Assembly: GCF_003970915.1 (NCBI RefSeq)
Contig: NZ_RXOF01000021.1
Location: 1 to 64,000 of the forward strand
Length of the DNA: 64,000 nt
Direction of reading: 5' to 3'
From: Hymenobacter gummosus
GTDB taxonomy: Bacteria; Bacteroidota; Bacteroidia; Cytophagales; Hymenobacteraceae
Each line of letters begins with the position of its first letter. The stretch's first letter is position 1. A program made the position numbers and the translations under genes. Under the pieces are notes generated by a model, which saw nothing but the letters and a program-made list of their open reading frames with translations, did not search any database and was not told the origin of the DNA. Shown one piece after another: positions 47,519 to 56,073 of this stretch.

Positions 47519-50500
47519 ATGAGCATATCCTCAACGAGCATCGACCGGCCGGTACTGGCCATCGTGATGAGCGTGGTCATCGTGCTGTTCGGCGTGATTG
47601 GCTACCGCTACCTCTCGGTGCGCGAGTACCCCAGCGTCGACCCGCCCATCATTACCGTCAGCGGCTCCTACACCGGCGCCTCGGCCGACGTGATTCAGTC
47701 GCAGGTGACCGAGCCGCTGGAAGAAGCCATCAACGGCATTGCCGGCATTCGAAACCTGACCTCCACCTCGCGCGACGGCCGGGCCAACATCACGGTGGAA
47801 TTTGACCTGGAAGCCGACCTGGAAACGGCCGCCAACGACGTGCGCGACAAGGTATCCAGCGCCCAGGGCCGCCTGCCCCGCGACATGGACCCGCCCACCG
47901 TCACCAAGGCCAACGCCGACTCCCAGCCCATCATGATGGTGTACCTCAGCTCCAACAAGCGCACCCTGCTGGAGCTGACCGACTACGCCGTGAACGTGCT
48001 CAAGGAACGCATCCAGACGATTCCGGGCGTGTCGGAAGTGCGCATTTTCGGGGAGCGGCGCTACTCCATGCGCCTGTGGCTCGACCCGGTGCGCCTCACC
48101 GCTTTGCGCGTGTCCCCCACCGAAGTGCAGCAGGCCCTGACCCGCGAAAACGTGGAGCTGCCCTCGGGCTCGGTGCAGGGCCAGAACACCCAGCTGACCC
48201 TGCGCACCATGGGCCGCCTCAGCTCGGAGCAGGACTTCAACAACCTGATTCTGCGCCGCGACTCTACCTCGCTGATTCGCCTCTCCGACGTGGGCCGGGC
48301 CGAATTGTACCCCGAAAACGACCAGACGCTGTTCCGCGTCAACGGCATTCCGCAGGTGGGCGTGGCCGTGATTCCGCAGCCGGGCTCCAACCAGATTGAA
48401 ATTGCCGACGCCTTCAACAAGCGCGTGGAGCAGCTGCGCACCGACCTGCCGAAAGACCTGAAAATCACCCCGGGCTTCGACAACTCGCAGTTCGTGCGCA
48501 AGTCGCTCAACGAGGTGAAGCACACCATCTTCGAGGCCTTCGTGCTGGTGGTGGTCATCATCTTCCTCTTCCTGCGCGACTGGCGCAGCACCATCATCCC
48601 GATGGTGGCCATTCCGGTGTCGTTGGTGGGTATCTTCTTCGTGATGTACCTGCTGAACTTCTCGGTAAACGTGCTGACGACCCTGGCCATCGTGCTGGCT
48701 ATCGGCCTGGTGGTCGACGACGCCATTGTGGTGCTCGAAAACATCTACTCGCGCATCGAGGCGGGCGAGGAGCCGATGGAAGCGGCCCACAAGGGCTCCA
48801 ACGAAATCTTCTTCGCCATCGTGTCGACCACGGTGGTGCTGGCGGCGGTGTTTCTGCCGGTGGTGTTCCTGTCGGGCATCACGGGCCGTTTGTTCCGCGA
48901 GTTCGGCATCGTGGTGGCCGGCTCGGTGCTGATTTCGGCCTTCGTGTCGCTAACCCTGACGCCGATGATGTCCTCGCGCCTGCTGCGGCGCAGTGAGACG
49001 CACAACTGGTTTTACCGCAAGACCGAGCCCTTCTTCGAGAAGCTCACCAACGGCTACAAGAGCAGCCTTGAGGCTTTCCTGCGCCAGCGCGTCTGGGCCT
49101 GGCTGATGGTGGTGGCCACGGTGGCCGGCATTGCCTTCTTCATCAAGGCCATTCCCTCGGAGCTGGCTCCGATTGAGGACCGCTCGCGCATCAACATCAG
49201 CGCTACCTCGCCCGAGGGCTCGTCCTTTGAGTTCATGGACGCCTACATGAGCGAGATGCAGCGGGCGGCCATGGACTCGGCCGGCGCCCAGCTCAGCAGC
49301 GTGTACGCCGTCACCTCGCCCGGCTCCGGCTCAGGCGCCAACTCCGGCATTGCCCGCGTGCTGCTCACCGACCCGGACGAGCGGAAAGTCAGCCAGCAGC
49401 AGGTGGCCGACAAGCTCAGCGCGATGGTGAAGAAGTTCTCGGCCGCCCGCGCCTCCGTGTCGCAGGACCAGAGCATCGGTGGGGGCGGCGGTGGCGGTGG
49501 TGGGGGCGGCGGCCTGCCGGTGCAGTTCGTGGTGCAGAACCAGGACTTCGAGAAGCTGCGCCAGATCGTGCCCAAGTTCCTGGCTGCGGCCCAGGCCGAC
49601 CCCACGTTCCAGTTTGCCGACGTGAACCTGAAGTTCAACAAGCCCGAGCTGCGCGTGGTCATCGACCGGGAAAAGGCGCAGACGCTGGGCGTATCGGTGC
49701 AGGATATTTCGCAGACCCTGCAGGCGGGCCTGTCGGGGCAGCGCTACGGCTACTTCCTGCGCAACGGCAAGCAGTACCAGATTATCGGGCAGGTGGCCCG
49801 CGAGGACCGCAACCAGCCCCTGGACGTGCGCCTGCTGTCGGTGAAGAGCAACCGTGGTGAGCAGGTGCAGCTGGATAACGTGGTGCGCCTGGTGGAAAGC
49901 AGCACCCCGCCGCAGCTGTTCCGCTTCAACCGTTACAACGCGGCCACCTTCTCGGCCTCCCTGGCTCCGGGCAAAACCGTGGGCGACGGTATTGCCGCCA
50001 TGCAGGCCATTGCCGACGAGCTGCTCGACGAAACCTACTCGACCGAGCTGGCCGGCACCTCCCGCGACTTCCAGGAAAGCTCCTCCTCGCTGTTCTTCGC
50101 CTTCGGCCTGGCCCTGCTGCTGATTTACCTCACGCTGGCGGCCCAGTTCGAGAGCTTCAAGGACCCGGCCATCATCATGGTGACGGTGCCGCTGGCCCTG
50201 GCCGGGGCGCTGCTGAGCCTCTGGTACTTCAACCAGACGCTCAACATCTTCTCCCAGATCGGCGTCATCATGCTCATCGGCCTGGTGACCAAGAACGGTA
50301 TCCTCATCGTGGAGTTTGCCAACCAGCGGGCCGAGCAGGGCGTGCACTACATGGAGGCGCTGGTGGAAGCCGCCGCTACCCGCTTCCGCCCCATTCTGAT
50401 GACTTCGCTCTGCGCCATCCTCGGCATCATGCCCATTGCCATTGCCACCGGCGCCGGCGCCCTGAGCCGCCGCGCCATGGGCATCGGCGTGGTCGGGGGC

Positions 50501-50635
50501 ATGGTGTTTGCCACCGGCCTGACGCTCTACATCGTGCCGGTGATGTACTCGTACTTCGCCACGGCCAAGAAAAAGCACGCCAAGCCCACGCCCGAAGAGG
50601 ACACCAGCAAGCACGCCGAACCGGCCGTGGCGTAA
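47519..50635 (+). CDS. RND family multidrug efflux pump (HAE1/AcrB type)
   Basis: 1,038 residues, full length. N-terminal SISSTSIDRPVLAIVMSVVI, first porter loop with SVDPPIITVSGSYTGASAD, and the TM4 proton-relay pair in LAIGLVVDDAIVVLENIY. Both halves have six transmembrane helices. The second half contains ALLLIYLTLAAQFESFKDP and IGLVTKNGILIVEFANQ. A run of 12 glycines (49479-49514) sits in the second periplasmic loop before LPVQFVVQ, not seen in classical AcrB. Works with the adaptor upstream and the TolC-type protein downstream to expel hydrophobic compounds. Confidence 0.94.
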   Translation: MSISSTSIDRPVLAIVMSVVIVLFGVIGYRYLSVREYPSVDPPIITVSGSYTGASADVIQSQVTEPLEEAINGIAGIRNLTSTSRDGRANITVEFDLEADLETAANDVRDKVSSAQGRLPRDMDPPTVTKANADSQPIMMVYLSSNKRTLLELTDYAVNVLKERIQTIPGVSEVRIFGERRYSMRLWLDPVRLTALRVSPTEVQQALTRENVELPSGSVQGQNTQLTLRTMGRLSSEQDFNNLILRRDSTSLIRLSDVGRAELYPENDQTLFRVNGIPQVGVAVIPQPGSNQIEIADAFNKRVEQLRTDLPKDLKITPGFDNSQFVRKSLNEVKHTIFEAFVLVVVIIFLFLRDWRSTIIPMVAIPVSLVGIFFVMYLLNFSVNVLTTLAIVLAIGLVVDDAIVVLENIYSRIEAGEEPMEAAHKGSNEIFFAIVSTTVVLAAVFLPVVFLSGITGRLFREFGIVVAGSVLISAFVSLTLTPMMSSRLLRRSETHNWFYRKTEPFFEKLTNGYKSSLEAFLRQRVWAWLMVVATVAGIAFFIKAIPSELAPIEDRSRINISATSPEGSSFEFMDAYMSEMQRAAMDSAGAQLSSVYAVTSPGSGSGANSGIARVLLTDPDERKVSQQQVADKLSAMVKKFSAARASVSQDQSIGGGGGGGGGGGGLPVQFVVQNQDFEKLRQIVPKFLAAAQADPTFQFADVNLKFNKPELRVVIDREKAQTLGVSVQDISQTLQAGLSGQRYGYFLRNGKQYQIIGQVAREDRNQPLDVRLLSVKSNRGEQVQLDNVVRLVESSTPPQLFRFNRYNAATFSASLAPGKTVGDGIAAMQAIADELLDETYSTELAGTSRDFQESSSSLFFAFGLALLLIYLTLAAQFESFKDPAIIMVTVPLALAGALLSLWYFNQTLNIFSQIGVIMLIGLVTKNGILIVEFANQRAEQGVHYMEALVEAAATRFRPILMTSLCAILGIMPIAIATGAGALSRRAMGIGVVGGMVFATGLTLYIVPVMYSYFATAKKKHAKPTPEEDTSKHAEPAVA

Positions 50636-50640
50636 CCGCA

Positions 50641-50850
50641 CGACAACTCCCCTCCTCAGATGAGGAGGGGACGCGGCGAGTTTACTCGCCGCTGGGGTGG
50701 TTGACCGTCGTTGCTGACGCCAGATAGTATGCAAAAAAACGCCTGATATCAGCACGTCATTTAGCCCTACATAACGTACTGCTTTGACCGTTCTGGCATC
50801 CGGTCAACCACCCCTAGCCCCTCCTCAGCTGAGGAGGGGAACTAGCTCTA
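50641..50850. repeat. Family D inverted-repeat element between pump and TolC genes
   Basis: Left CAACTCCCCTCCTCAGATGAGG, stem GGCGAGTTTACTCGCC, block GTGGTTGACCGTCGTTGCTG; right GGTCAACCACCCCTAG and CCCCTCCTCAGCTGAGGAGG. Composite arrangement as at 6741-6930. It separates the pump gene from the outer-membrane gene of the same tripartite system, so it may partly terminate transcription between them. Confidence 0.8.
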
Positions 50851-50881
50851 ACTCTTGGCTTCGCTTCCGCAGGCTTCCCCA

Positions 50882-52327
50882 ATGCTCTTTCCCACGCAAA
50901 TAGCCCTGTTTCGCTCCCTCCTACCCGCTGCGGCCCTGCTGCTGCCCCTCACCGTGCCCGCTCAGCAGCCCGGCGCGGCGCCACCCGTGCGCCCCAATCC
51001 CGGCGACCAGCTGACCAAGCCGCAGACGGTGGCCCCGGCGCCGGCGCTGTCGCTGGAAGACGCCATCCGGCTGGGGCTGGAAAACAACTACGGCATCCGC
51101 ATTGCCCAGCGCGACGAGCAGATTGCCAGCAACAACGTCACCCGCGGCAACGCCGGGCAGCTGCCGACCATCAACGGCAACTTCACCCGCACCTTCACCA
51201 TCAACAACGTGCGGCAGGAGTCGTCGGCGCGGCCCGAGCCGAGCGTGGCCTCCGGGGCGCGCTCCAACGTGCTCAACGGCAACGTGGCCCTGACCTGGAC
51301 GGTGTTCGACGGCCTGGGCATGTTCATTGCCTACGACCGGCTGCGCGCCCTGGAGTCGCAGCAGAAGGAGGTGACGCGCTTCACGGTGGAGCAGACGGTG
51401 GCCAACATCACCAACGCCTACTACGCCGTGGTGCGCGAGTCGGGCCGCATCCGGGCCTTCGAGGAGGCGCTGAAAGTGGGCCAGGCCCGCATCGACCTCA
51501 CGCAGGCGCAGGTGGAAGTGGGCGTGACGGCCAAGGTGGAGCTGCTCACCGCCCAGGTCGACTTCAACGCCGACCGGGCGCTGCTCATTCAGCAGCAGGA
51601 AGCCCTGGCTACGGCCAAGGTAAACCTGAACAACCTGCTGGCTCGCACGCCGGCCACCGACTTCGCCCCGTCGGATTCCATTGTGGTCAATGCCAACCTG
51701 AACAAGCAGGCCGTGGTGGCCGGGCTCCAGCAGCGCAACCCCCAGCTCCAGCAGGCCCGCCTGGGCGTCGACGTGGCGACGTACGACCGGCGCCTGGTCA
51801 CGGCCAGCCGCTTTCCGCAGGTGGGCGTGCAGGGCGGCTACGGGCTGAACCGCAACATCAACGGGGCGGCCTTCTTCGGCAACACGCTGGTGACCAACAC
51901 TGGCCGCACCCAGGGCTTCAACTACGGCGTGGTAGCCACGGTGCCCATCTTCGACGGCTTCAACCGCCGCCGCCTGGAGCAGAACGCCCGCATTGCCATC
52001 GAGCAGAGCCAGCTGCAGCTGCAGCAGACCGAGCTGGACCTCAACTCCCAGGCCGAGCAGGCTTATTTGCAGTACCAGGACCGCCTGCAGCTGCTGCAAC
52101 TGGAAGAGGCCAACATCCAGCTGGCCCGCCAGAACGTGGCCATTACCCTGGAGCGCTACCGCCTGGGCCTGCTGAACCAGCTGGCTTTGCGCGAAGCCCA
52201 GCGCAACCAGCTCAACGCCGAAAACCGCCTGCTCGACGCCCGCTTCAACGCCAAGCAGGCCGAAACCGTGCTGCGCCAGCTCAGCGGCGACCTGGTGCAG
52301 CAGCCCGCCCCCACCGGCACCAAATAG
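50882..52327 (+). CDS. TolC-family outer membrane efflux protein
   Basis: 481 residues from ATG 50882. Signal peptide (LFRSLLPAAALLLPLTVPAQ). Two outer-membrane efflux protein repeats: LSLEDAIRLGLENNYGIRIAQ to LTAQVDFNADRALLIQQQEA, and LQQRNPQLQQARLGVDVATY to YRLGLLNQLALREAQRNQL. The sequence VPIFDGFNRRRLEQNARIAI is the usual second-strand/helix signature. It forms the trimeric exit duct of the pump. Its gene is separated from the pump by a repeat. Confidence 0.93.
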   Translation: MLFPTQIALFRSLLPAAALLLPLTVPAQQPGAAPPVRPNPGDQLTKPQTVAPAPALSLEDAIRLGLENNYGIRIAQRDEQIASNNVTRGNAGQLPTINGNFTRTFTINNVRQESSARPEPSVASGARSNVLNGNVALTWTVFDGLGMFIAYDRLRALESQQKEVTRFTVEQTVANITNAYYAVVRESGRIRAFEEALKVGQARIDLTQAQVEVGVTAKVELLTAQVDFNADRALLIQQQEALATAKVNLNNLLARTPATDFAPSDSIVVNANLNKQAVVAGLQQRNPQLQQARLGVDVATYDRRLVTASRFPQVGVQGGYGLNRNINGAAFFGNTLVTNTGRTQGFNYGVVATVPIFDGFNRRRLEQNARIAIEQSQLQLQQTELDLNSQAEQAYLQYQDRLQLLQLEEANIQLARQNVAITLERYRLGLLNQLALREAQRNQLNAENRLLDARFNAKQAETVLRQLSGDLVQQPAPTGTK

Positions 52328-52333
52328 CTGGGC

Positions 52334-52376
52334 CAGTGCTAAAAACTAGCCTTCTAACCTCTAGTTTTTAGCACTG
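52334..52376 (+). terminator. Terminator-like hairpin after the TolC gene
   Basis: Perfect 16-bp stem CAGTGCTAAAAACTAG (52334-52349) / CTAGTTTTTAGCACTG (52361-52376). The remaining spacer to 52579 holds nothing else that I recognise. Confidence 0.7.
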
Positions 52377-52579
52377 ACGGCTTTATCACCATCCGGGGCC
52401 CGCAGTCAACAACCGGATTTGGTAGGTCAACGACGGATTTTGGCTGGTCGGGGCAACGGGGGGCTGCCTAGTATTGCAGGGTCGAGGAAGGGCTTGGCTG
52501 ACGGCCATAAAAGGCCGGGCCAGCGGGTGGGGATGCATGCTGTCGACCGGGCCCTTCCCTACCTCCCGACGCCGCTGCC

Positions 52580-53644
52580 ATGAGCTACTTCTACCGCTGC
52601 CTGCTGCTGATACTATTGCTGCTGCCCGCCGCCCGTTTGCGGGCCCAGCACATGGATATGCCCGCCGCGGGCGCCGTTGCCACCATCCTCTGCTCGGGCA
52701 CCGTGGCCGACCCCGGCGGCCCCAGCGGCAACTACGGCGACAACGTCACCAGTCAGCTGGCCATCTACCCGTCCCTGAACCCGACGGGGCGGCGCGTGCA
52801 GCTTACGTTCACGGCCTTCCAGCTGGAGCAGAACTACGATTTTCTCACCATCTACGACGGCCCGAATACCAGCGCCCCGCAGCTGGCCCGGCTTACCGGC
52901 AGCCAAGGCCTGAACCAGACCTTCACCGCTACCAGTTTCAGCGGGGTGCTGACACTGCTGCTCACGACCGACCCGAGCTATAGCTACTCGGGCTTTGTAG
53001 CTTCCGTCAACTGCATCACGGCGCCCGGTGACAACGTGGGCATCGGCACCACCGCGCCGCTGGAGAAGCTGCACGTGGCCGGCGCCGTCTACGCCCAGGA
53101 GGGCTTCCGCTTCCCCGACGGCTCGCTGCAGACCACCGCCGCCACCACCACCGCCCCCGACAACCTGGGCAACCACACCGCCTCCCAGAACCTGGGCCTC
53201 AACGGCAACTGGCTCTCCAACAACGGCGGCAGCCAGGGCCTGCGCATCGACAACAACGGCAACGTGGGCATCGGCACGGCCACGCCCGCCGCCCGCCTCG
53301 ACGTCAATGGCGACGCCCGCGTGGGCGGCAACCTGAGCCTGACCGGCAACGCCACGGTGGGCGGGGCGCTGGCCGTGGGCCTGGAGCAAGTCACCCAGGA
53401 CTTCACCGTGCCGGGCTTCAACCTGCTGGCCCCCTCTGTGAGCTGCCCGGCCGGCAAGCGCCTGCTGGGCGGCGGCGGCGGCATGCTGAACCTCACGGCC
53501 TCCAACTACAACACGTTCAGCCTCCTCTACAACGGCCCCGACGAAAACGCGCCGGTCAGTACCTGGAAGATCAAAGTGGCCAATACCAGCAACTCGAACC
53601 ACACCGTGCGCATTTACTGCATCTGCGCGCGGCTGGCCCCCTGA
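52580..53644 (+). CDS. Secreted CUB-domain protein with NVGIGT repeats
   Basis: 354 residues. Signal peptide MSYFYRCLLLILLLLPAARL. Residues 35-150 look like a CUB domain: CSGTVADPGGPSGNYGDN, then FTAFQLEQNYDFLTIYDGPN, LTGSQG and FVASVNC at the end. The second part has NVGIGTTAPLEKLHVAGAVYAQ and NVGIGTATPAARLDVNGDA, the repeats also present in the frameshifted gene at 20748. The C-terminal 100 residues contain cysteines (VSCPAGKRLLGGGGG, RIYCICARLAP) and may form a small carbohydrate- or partner-binding module. No T9SS tail is clear. Confidence 0.78.
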   Translation: MSYFYRCLLLILLLLPAARLRAQHMDMPAAGAVATILCSGTVADPGGPSGNYGDNVTSQLAIYPSLNPTGRRVQLTFTAFQLEQNYDFLTIYDGPNTSAPQLARLTGSQGLNQTFTATSFSGVLTLLLTTDPSYSYSGFVASVNCITAPGDNVGIGTTAPLEKLHVAGAVYAQEGFRFPDGSLQTTAATTTAPDNLGNHTASQNLGLNGNWLSNNGGSQGLRIDNNGNVGIGTATPAARLDVNGDARVGGNLSLTGNATVGGALAVGLEQVTQDFTVPGFNLLAPSVSCPAGKRLLGGGGGMLNLTASNYNTFSLLYNGPDENAPVSTWKIKVANTSNSNHTVRIYCICARLAP

Positions 53645-53751
53645 CGCTGCCGGGGCCGCGCAAGGAATTGGGGGCCGGAACCCGGGAGTATGAAGCCGAC
53701 CGTCGGCAGGCCGGCGCGGGTCGTGGCCGGCTGGGCGCCGGGGCTGCGGGG

Positions 53752-54102
53752 CTAGCGGGTCGAGCCCTTCGGAAAGCCGTGGGGCCGCTGGCTGGCGGCG
53801 CCCGGAATGCGCGCCCCCTCGCCGCCGTGGGCCGCGAAGAAGTGCTGCACGGCCTGGGCCAGGCCAGGCAGGTCGCCAACGGCCAGATCCTGCACCACGT
53901 CGGCGTGGGCCAGGGGCCAGGCCAGCATGCTCAGGCGCCAGCGCGGAATGCCGAAGGGCAACGCCAGGTACAGCTGCGCCCCGTCCTGGGCGGCGTGGTC
54001 GTGGCGGTACAGCCAGGTGTTGAAAAATGACTGCGACGGGCGGCTCAGGCCGGCGTCGGTGACCTGGCTGAATCCAAGGGCGTTGAAAGAAGGTCCGGAC
54101 AT
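53752..54102 (-). CDS. Small hypothetical protein
   Basis: 116 residues from ATG 54102. Not recognised. First half is globular (VTDAGLSRPSQSFFNTWLYR, QLYLALPFGIPRWRLSMLAW), end is Gly/Arg-rich. It is the last of three consecutive small minus-strand genes with spacings of 44 and 53 bp, suggesting one operon. The high-GC reading frames on the other strand are open too, so the call relies on composition and spacing. Confidence 0.5.
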   Translation of the reverse strand: MSGPSFNALGFSQVTDAGLSRPSQSFFNTWLYRHDHAAQDGAQLYLALPFGIPRWRLSMLAWPLAHADVVQDLAVGDLPGLAQAVQHFFAAHGGEGARIPGAASQRPHGFPKGSTR

Positions 54103-54146
54103 GAGCAGAGGGAAAAGTGGATGAACAGGAAAGAAGCCGCGGTGGG

Positions 54147-54428
54147 CTAGTTGAGCCAGGTGGAGCACACCATGCGGAAGCGGTAGGGCTCGAAGGCGTT
54201 GTAGTACGGGGCGGTGGCTGCCAGCTCCAGCAGGTACACCAGCGTGATGCCCCGGTGGGCGTTGCGCAGCACCCGCACCACGTACACGCGGCCCTCCTCG
54301 GGCCAGTCGCCCGCGTAGTCGGCCGGGCGGCCGCTGGCGTCGAGGCAGCGGGCGTAGTCGAGCACGGGGCTGATGCGCACGGCCTCCGGCAGGGTCAGGT
54401 TGGTTTTGGGCAGGAAGGAAGACGGCAT
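54147..54428 (-). CDS. Small hypothetical protein
   Basis: 93 residues. N-terminal LPKTNLTLPEAVRISPVLDY, then VYVVRVLRNAHRGITLVYLL, which looks like two beta-strands with a helix, and the end APYYNAFEPYRFRMVCSTWLN. No recognised family, no signal peptide. Second of the three-gene group. Confidence 0.55.
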   Translation of the reverse strand: MPSSFLPKTNLTLPEAVRISPVLDYARCLDASGRPADYAGDWPEEGRVYVVRVLRNAHRGITLVYLLELAATAPYYNAFEPYRFRMVCSTWLN

Positions 54429-54481
54429 GGGGGTGGGCTGGAAAAACCTGGGAAGCCCCGGCGACCTTCGCCAAGCGGGTG

Positions 54482-54838
54482 CTACCGGCGGGCGGCAGCG
54501 AAGTACAAGGCTAGGCGGGCGGCCAGCTCGCCGTGCGCCATTTCCTGCTGCAGCACGTACTGCCCGCCCTCCAGCAGGCGCAGGTACACGGTGGCGGGGT
54601 TGGGGGCGGCCGGCGCGCCATACACTTCCACTTCGGCCAGGAGCTGCTGGCGCAGGTAGGCGGTGAAGTACAGGGAGGGCGCCTCCGTCAGGTGCTGGCC
54701 GAGGTAGGGGCTGAAGCAGCGGAACACCAGCTGGGCGCGCTCCTGCAGCCGCCCGGCGTCGGGCGCGGCCAAGGCGCTGCTGGTCAGCAAATGCTGCAGG
54801 TGGGCACAGGCGTACGTGTATGACCAGGAACCCTGCAT
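54482..54838 (-). CDS. Small hypothetical protein
   Basis: 118 residues from ATG 54838. Mainly helical: YACAHLQHLLTSSALAAPD and a Leu-rich C-terminal part LAARLALYFAAARR. Also contains FRCFSPYLGQHL and YLRQQLLAEVEVYG. Not recognised. First of the three-gene group. Upstream start at 54967 would add a low-quality 43-residue stretch. Confidence 0.5.
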   Translation of the reverse strand: MQGSWSYTYACAHLQHLLTSSALAAPDAGRLQERAQLVFRCFSPYLGQHLTEAPSLYFTAYLRQQLLAEVEVYGAPAAPNPATVYLRLLEGGQYVLQQEMAHGELAARLALYFAAARR

Positions 54839-55012
54839 GGCGCTCAGCACGACGTGGCCGCCGGGCGGGTCCCGGTGGCTGCCGGGGTGTACGCAGTTGC
54901 CCCCGCGCTGACTAGCTTTTCGGCCGCAAACCAAAAATAAAGTTGAGGCGGATACCCACCCGGCCACGCTGCCCGCCGCCCGCGTACACGGCGGGAGTAT
55001 AACTTGCCGCTC

Positions 55013-55420
55013 ATGTCCTCCCCTACTTGCTCGATTCAGTACCGCCCCGATTTACAGCTGCTGGTCGTCCGCTGGCCCGCCGATGCCCCCTTTGCCCAGC
55101 TCCAGGTTGATTTCGAAGCCGTGCTGCACGCGGCCCAGGAGCACCAGGCCGCCCGCTGGCTGCTCGACGTGCGCCGCCGCGAGGAGCTGACGCCCCAGCT
55201 GGCCGAGTGGACCACCCACGAGTTTTTTCCCCGCGCCGCCGACGCGCTGCGGCCCCAGTCCCTGCGCATCGGGGTGCTGGCCTCGCCCGGGCGCATGGCC
55301 GTGTACGAGCGCGACGAAGTGCAGCGCGACACCCTCGCCTACGGCCTCGACGGGGCCCGCACCTACCGCCTGCGCCTGTTCGGCGAAGAGGGCTCGGTGA
55401 TAGAGTGGCTGCAGCGGTAA
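55013..55420 (+). CDS. STAS/SpoIIAA-like hypothetical protein, tandem copy 1
   Basis: 135 residues. Layout: IQYRPDLQLLVVRWPADAPF, then HQAARWLLDVRRREELTPQL, RIGVLASPGRMAVYERD and YRLRLFGEEGSVIEWLQ. The strand-helix order and the 'WLLDVRRR' strand resemble STAS-like folds without a clear phosphorylatable Ser. A paralogue follows at 55529 with the same blocks; a more distant one is at 14492. Cytosolic, function unknown. Confidence 0.65.
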   Translation: MSSPTCSIQYRPDLQLLVVRWPADAPFAQLQVDFEAVLHAAQEHQAARWLLDVRRREELTPQLAEWTTHEFFPRAADALRPQSLRIGVLASPGRMAVYERDEVQRDTLAYGLDGARTYRLRLFGEEGSVIEWLQR

Positions 55421-55528
55421 GCCCGGTACGGGAGTCGTTTAAGTTGCTGGCGCCGGGCGGGTCCGCCTGCGCGAACTGGCCTCCGGCCACCCCGACCGGC
55501 GGTTCGCTGCTATTGGTAAATTAGCCGC

Positions 55529-55972
55529 ATGAATTTCTCCGCCGCCCCACCTGATTTCGACTACCTGGCCCTGGCTTACCGGGCCGACCTGCGGCTGCTG
55601 ACCGTGCGCTGGCTGCGGGCCGTTACGCCCCGGGAGGTGGAAACGGGCTTTCGGGCGGCCCTGGCCCTGGGTACGGCGCACCGGGCTACGCGCTGGCTGG
55701 TTGACGTGCGCCGCCGCACCGAGCTGGACGCCGCTTCCTCGACCTGGGTAGCCCAGCACCTGCTGCCCGAAGCCGCTGCCAACCTGGCCCCGGCTCCGTT
55801 GCGCGTAGCGTATCTGCTCTCGCCCATGCGCGCCCAGGAGCTGCGCCGCGACGCGGGTCTGCGCCAAGCCGCAGCCACCGCCCAGGCCCCCGAGCAGCCT
55901 TACCGCCTCGCCACCTTCATCGACGAGGGCCCGGCCGTGCAGTGGCTGCTGGAGCAAGGAACGAGAACATGA
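55529..55972 (+). CDS. STAS/SpoIIAA-like hypothetical protein, tandem copy 2
   Basis: 147 residues, same fold pattern as the preceding gene: LAYRADLRLLTVRWLRAVTP, HRATRWLVDVRRRTELDAAS, RVAYLLSPMRAQELRRDAG, YRLATFIDEGPAVQWLLEQ. The paralogy is clear from the VDVRRR and LLSPMRA-type blocks. The two genes are 108 bp apart and can be one transcript. Confidence 0.65.
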   Translation: MNFSAAPPDFDYLALAYRADLRLLTVRWLRAVTPREVETGFRAALALGTAHRATRWLVDVRRRTELDAASSTWVAQHLLPEAAANLAPAPLRVAYLLSPMRAQELRRDAGLRQAAATAQAPEQPYRLATFIDEGPAVQWLLEQGTRT

Positions 55973-56036
55973 TCTGCTTGCCTGCTGGCTTCTACCTGGG
56001 GCGTAGCAGGGCCAGGCGGCCCGGCTTATCATCAAA

Positions 56037-56059
56037 TAAGCTGGGCTTCCCCCAGCTTA
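56037..56059. terminator. Hairpin between convergent genes
   Basis: TAAGCTGGG (56037-56045) and CCCAGCTTA (56051-56059). It lies between the STAS-like gene and the phospholipase-like gene. Confidence 0.6.
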
Positions 56060-56073
56060 CTTGCTTGCAGGGC

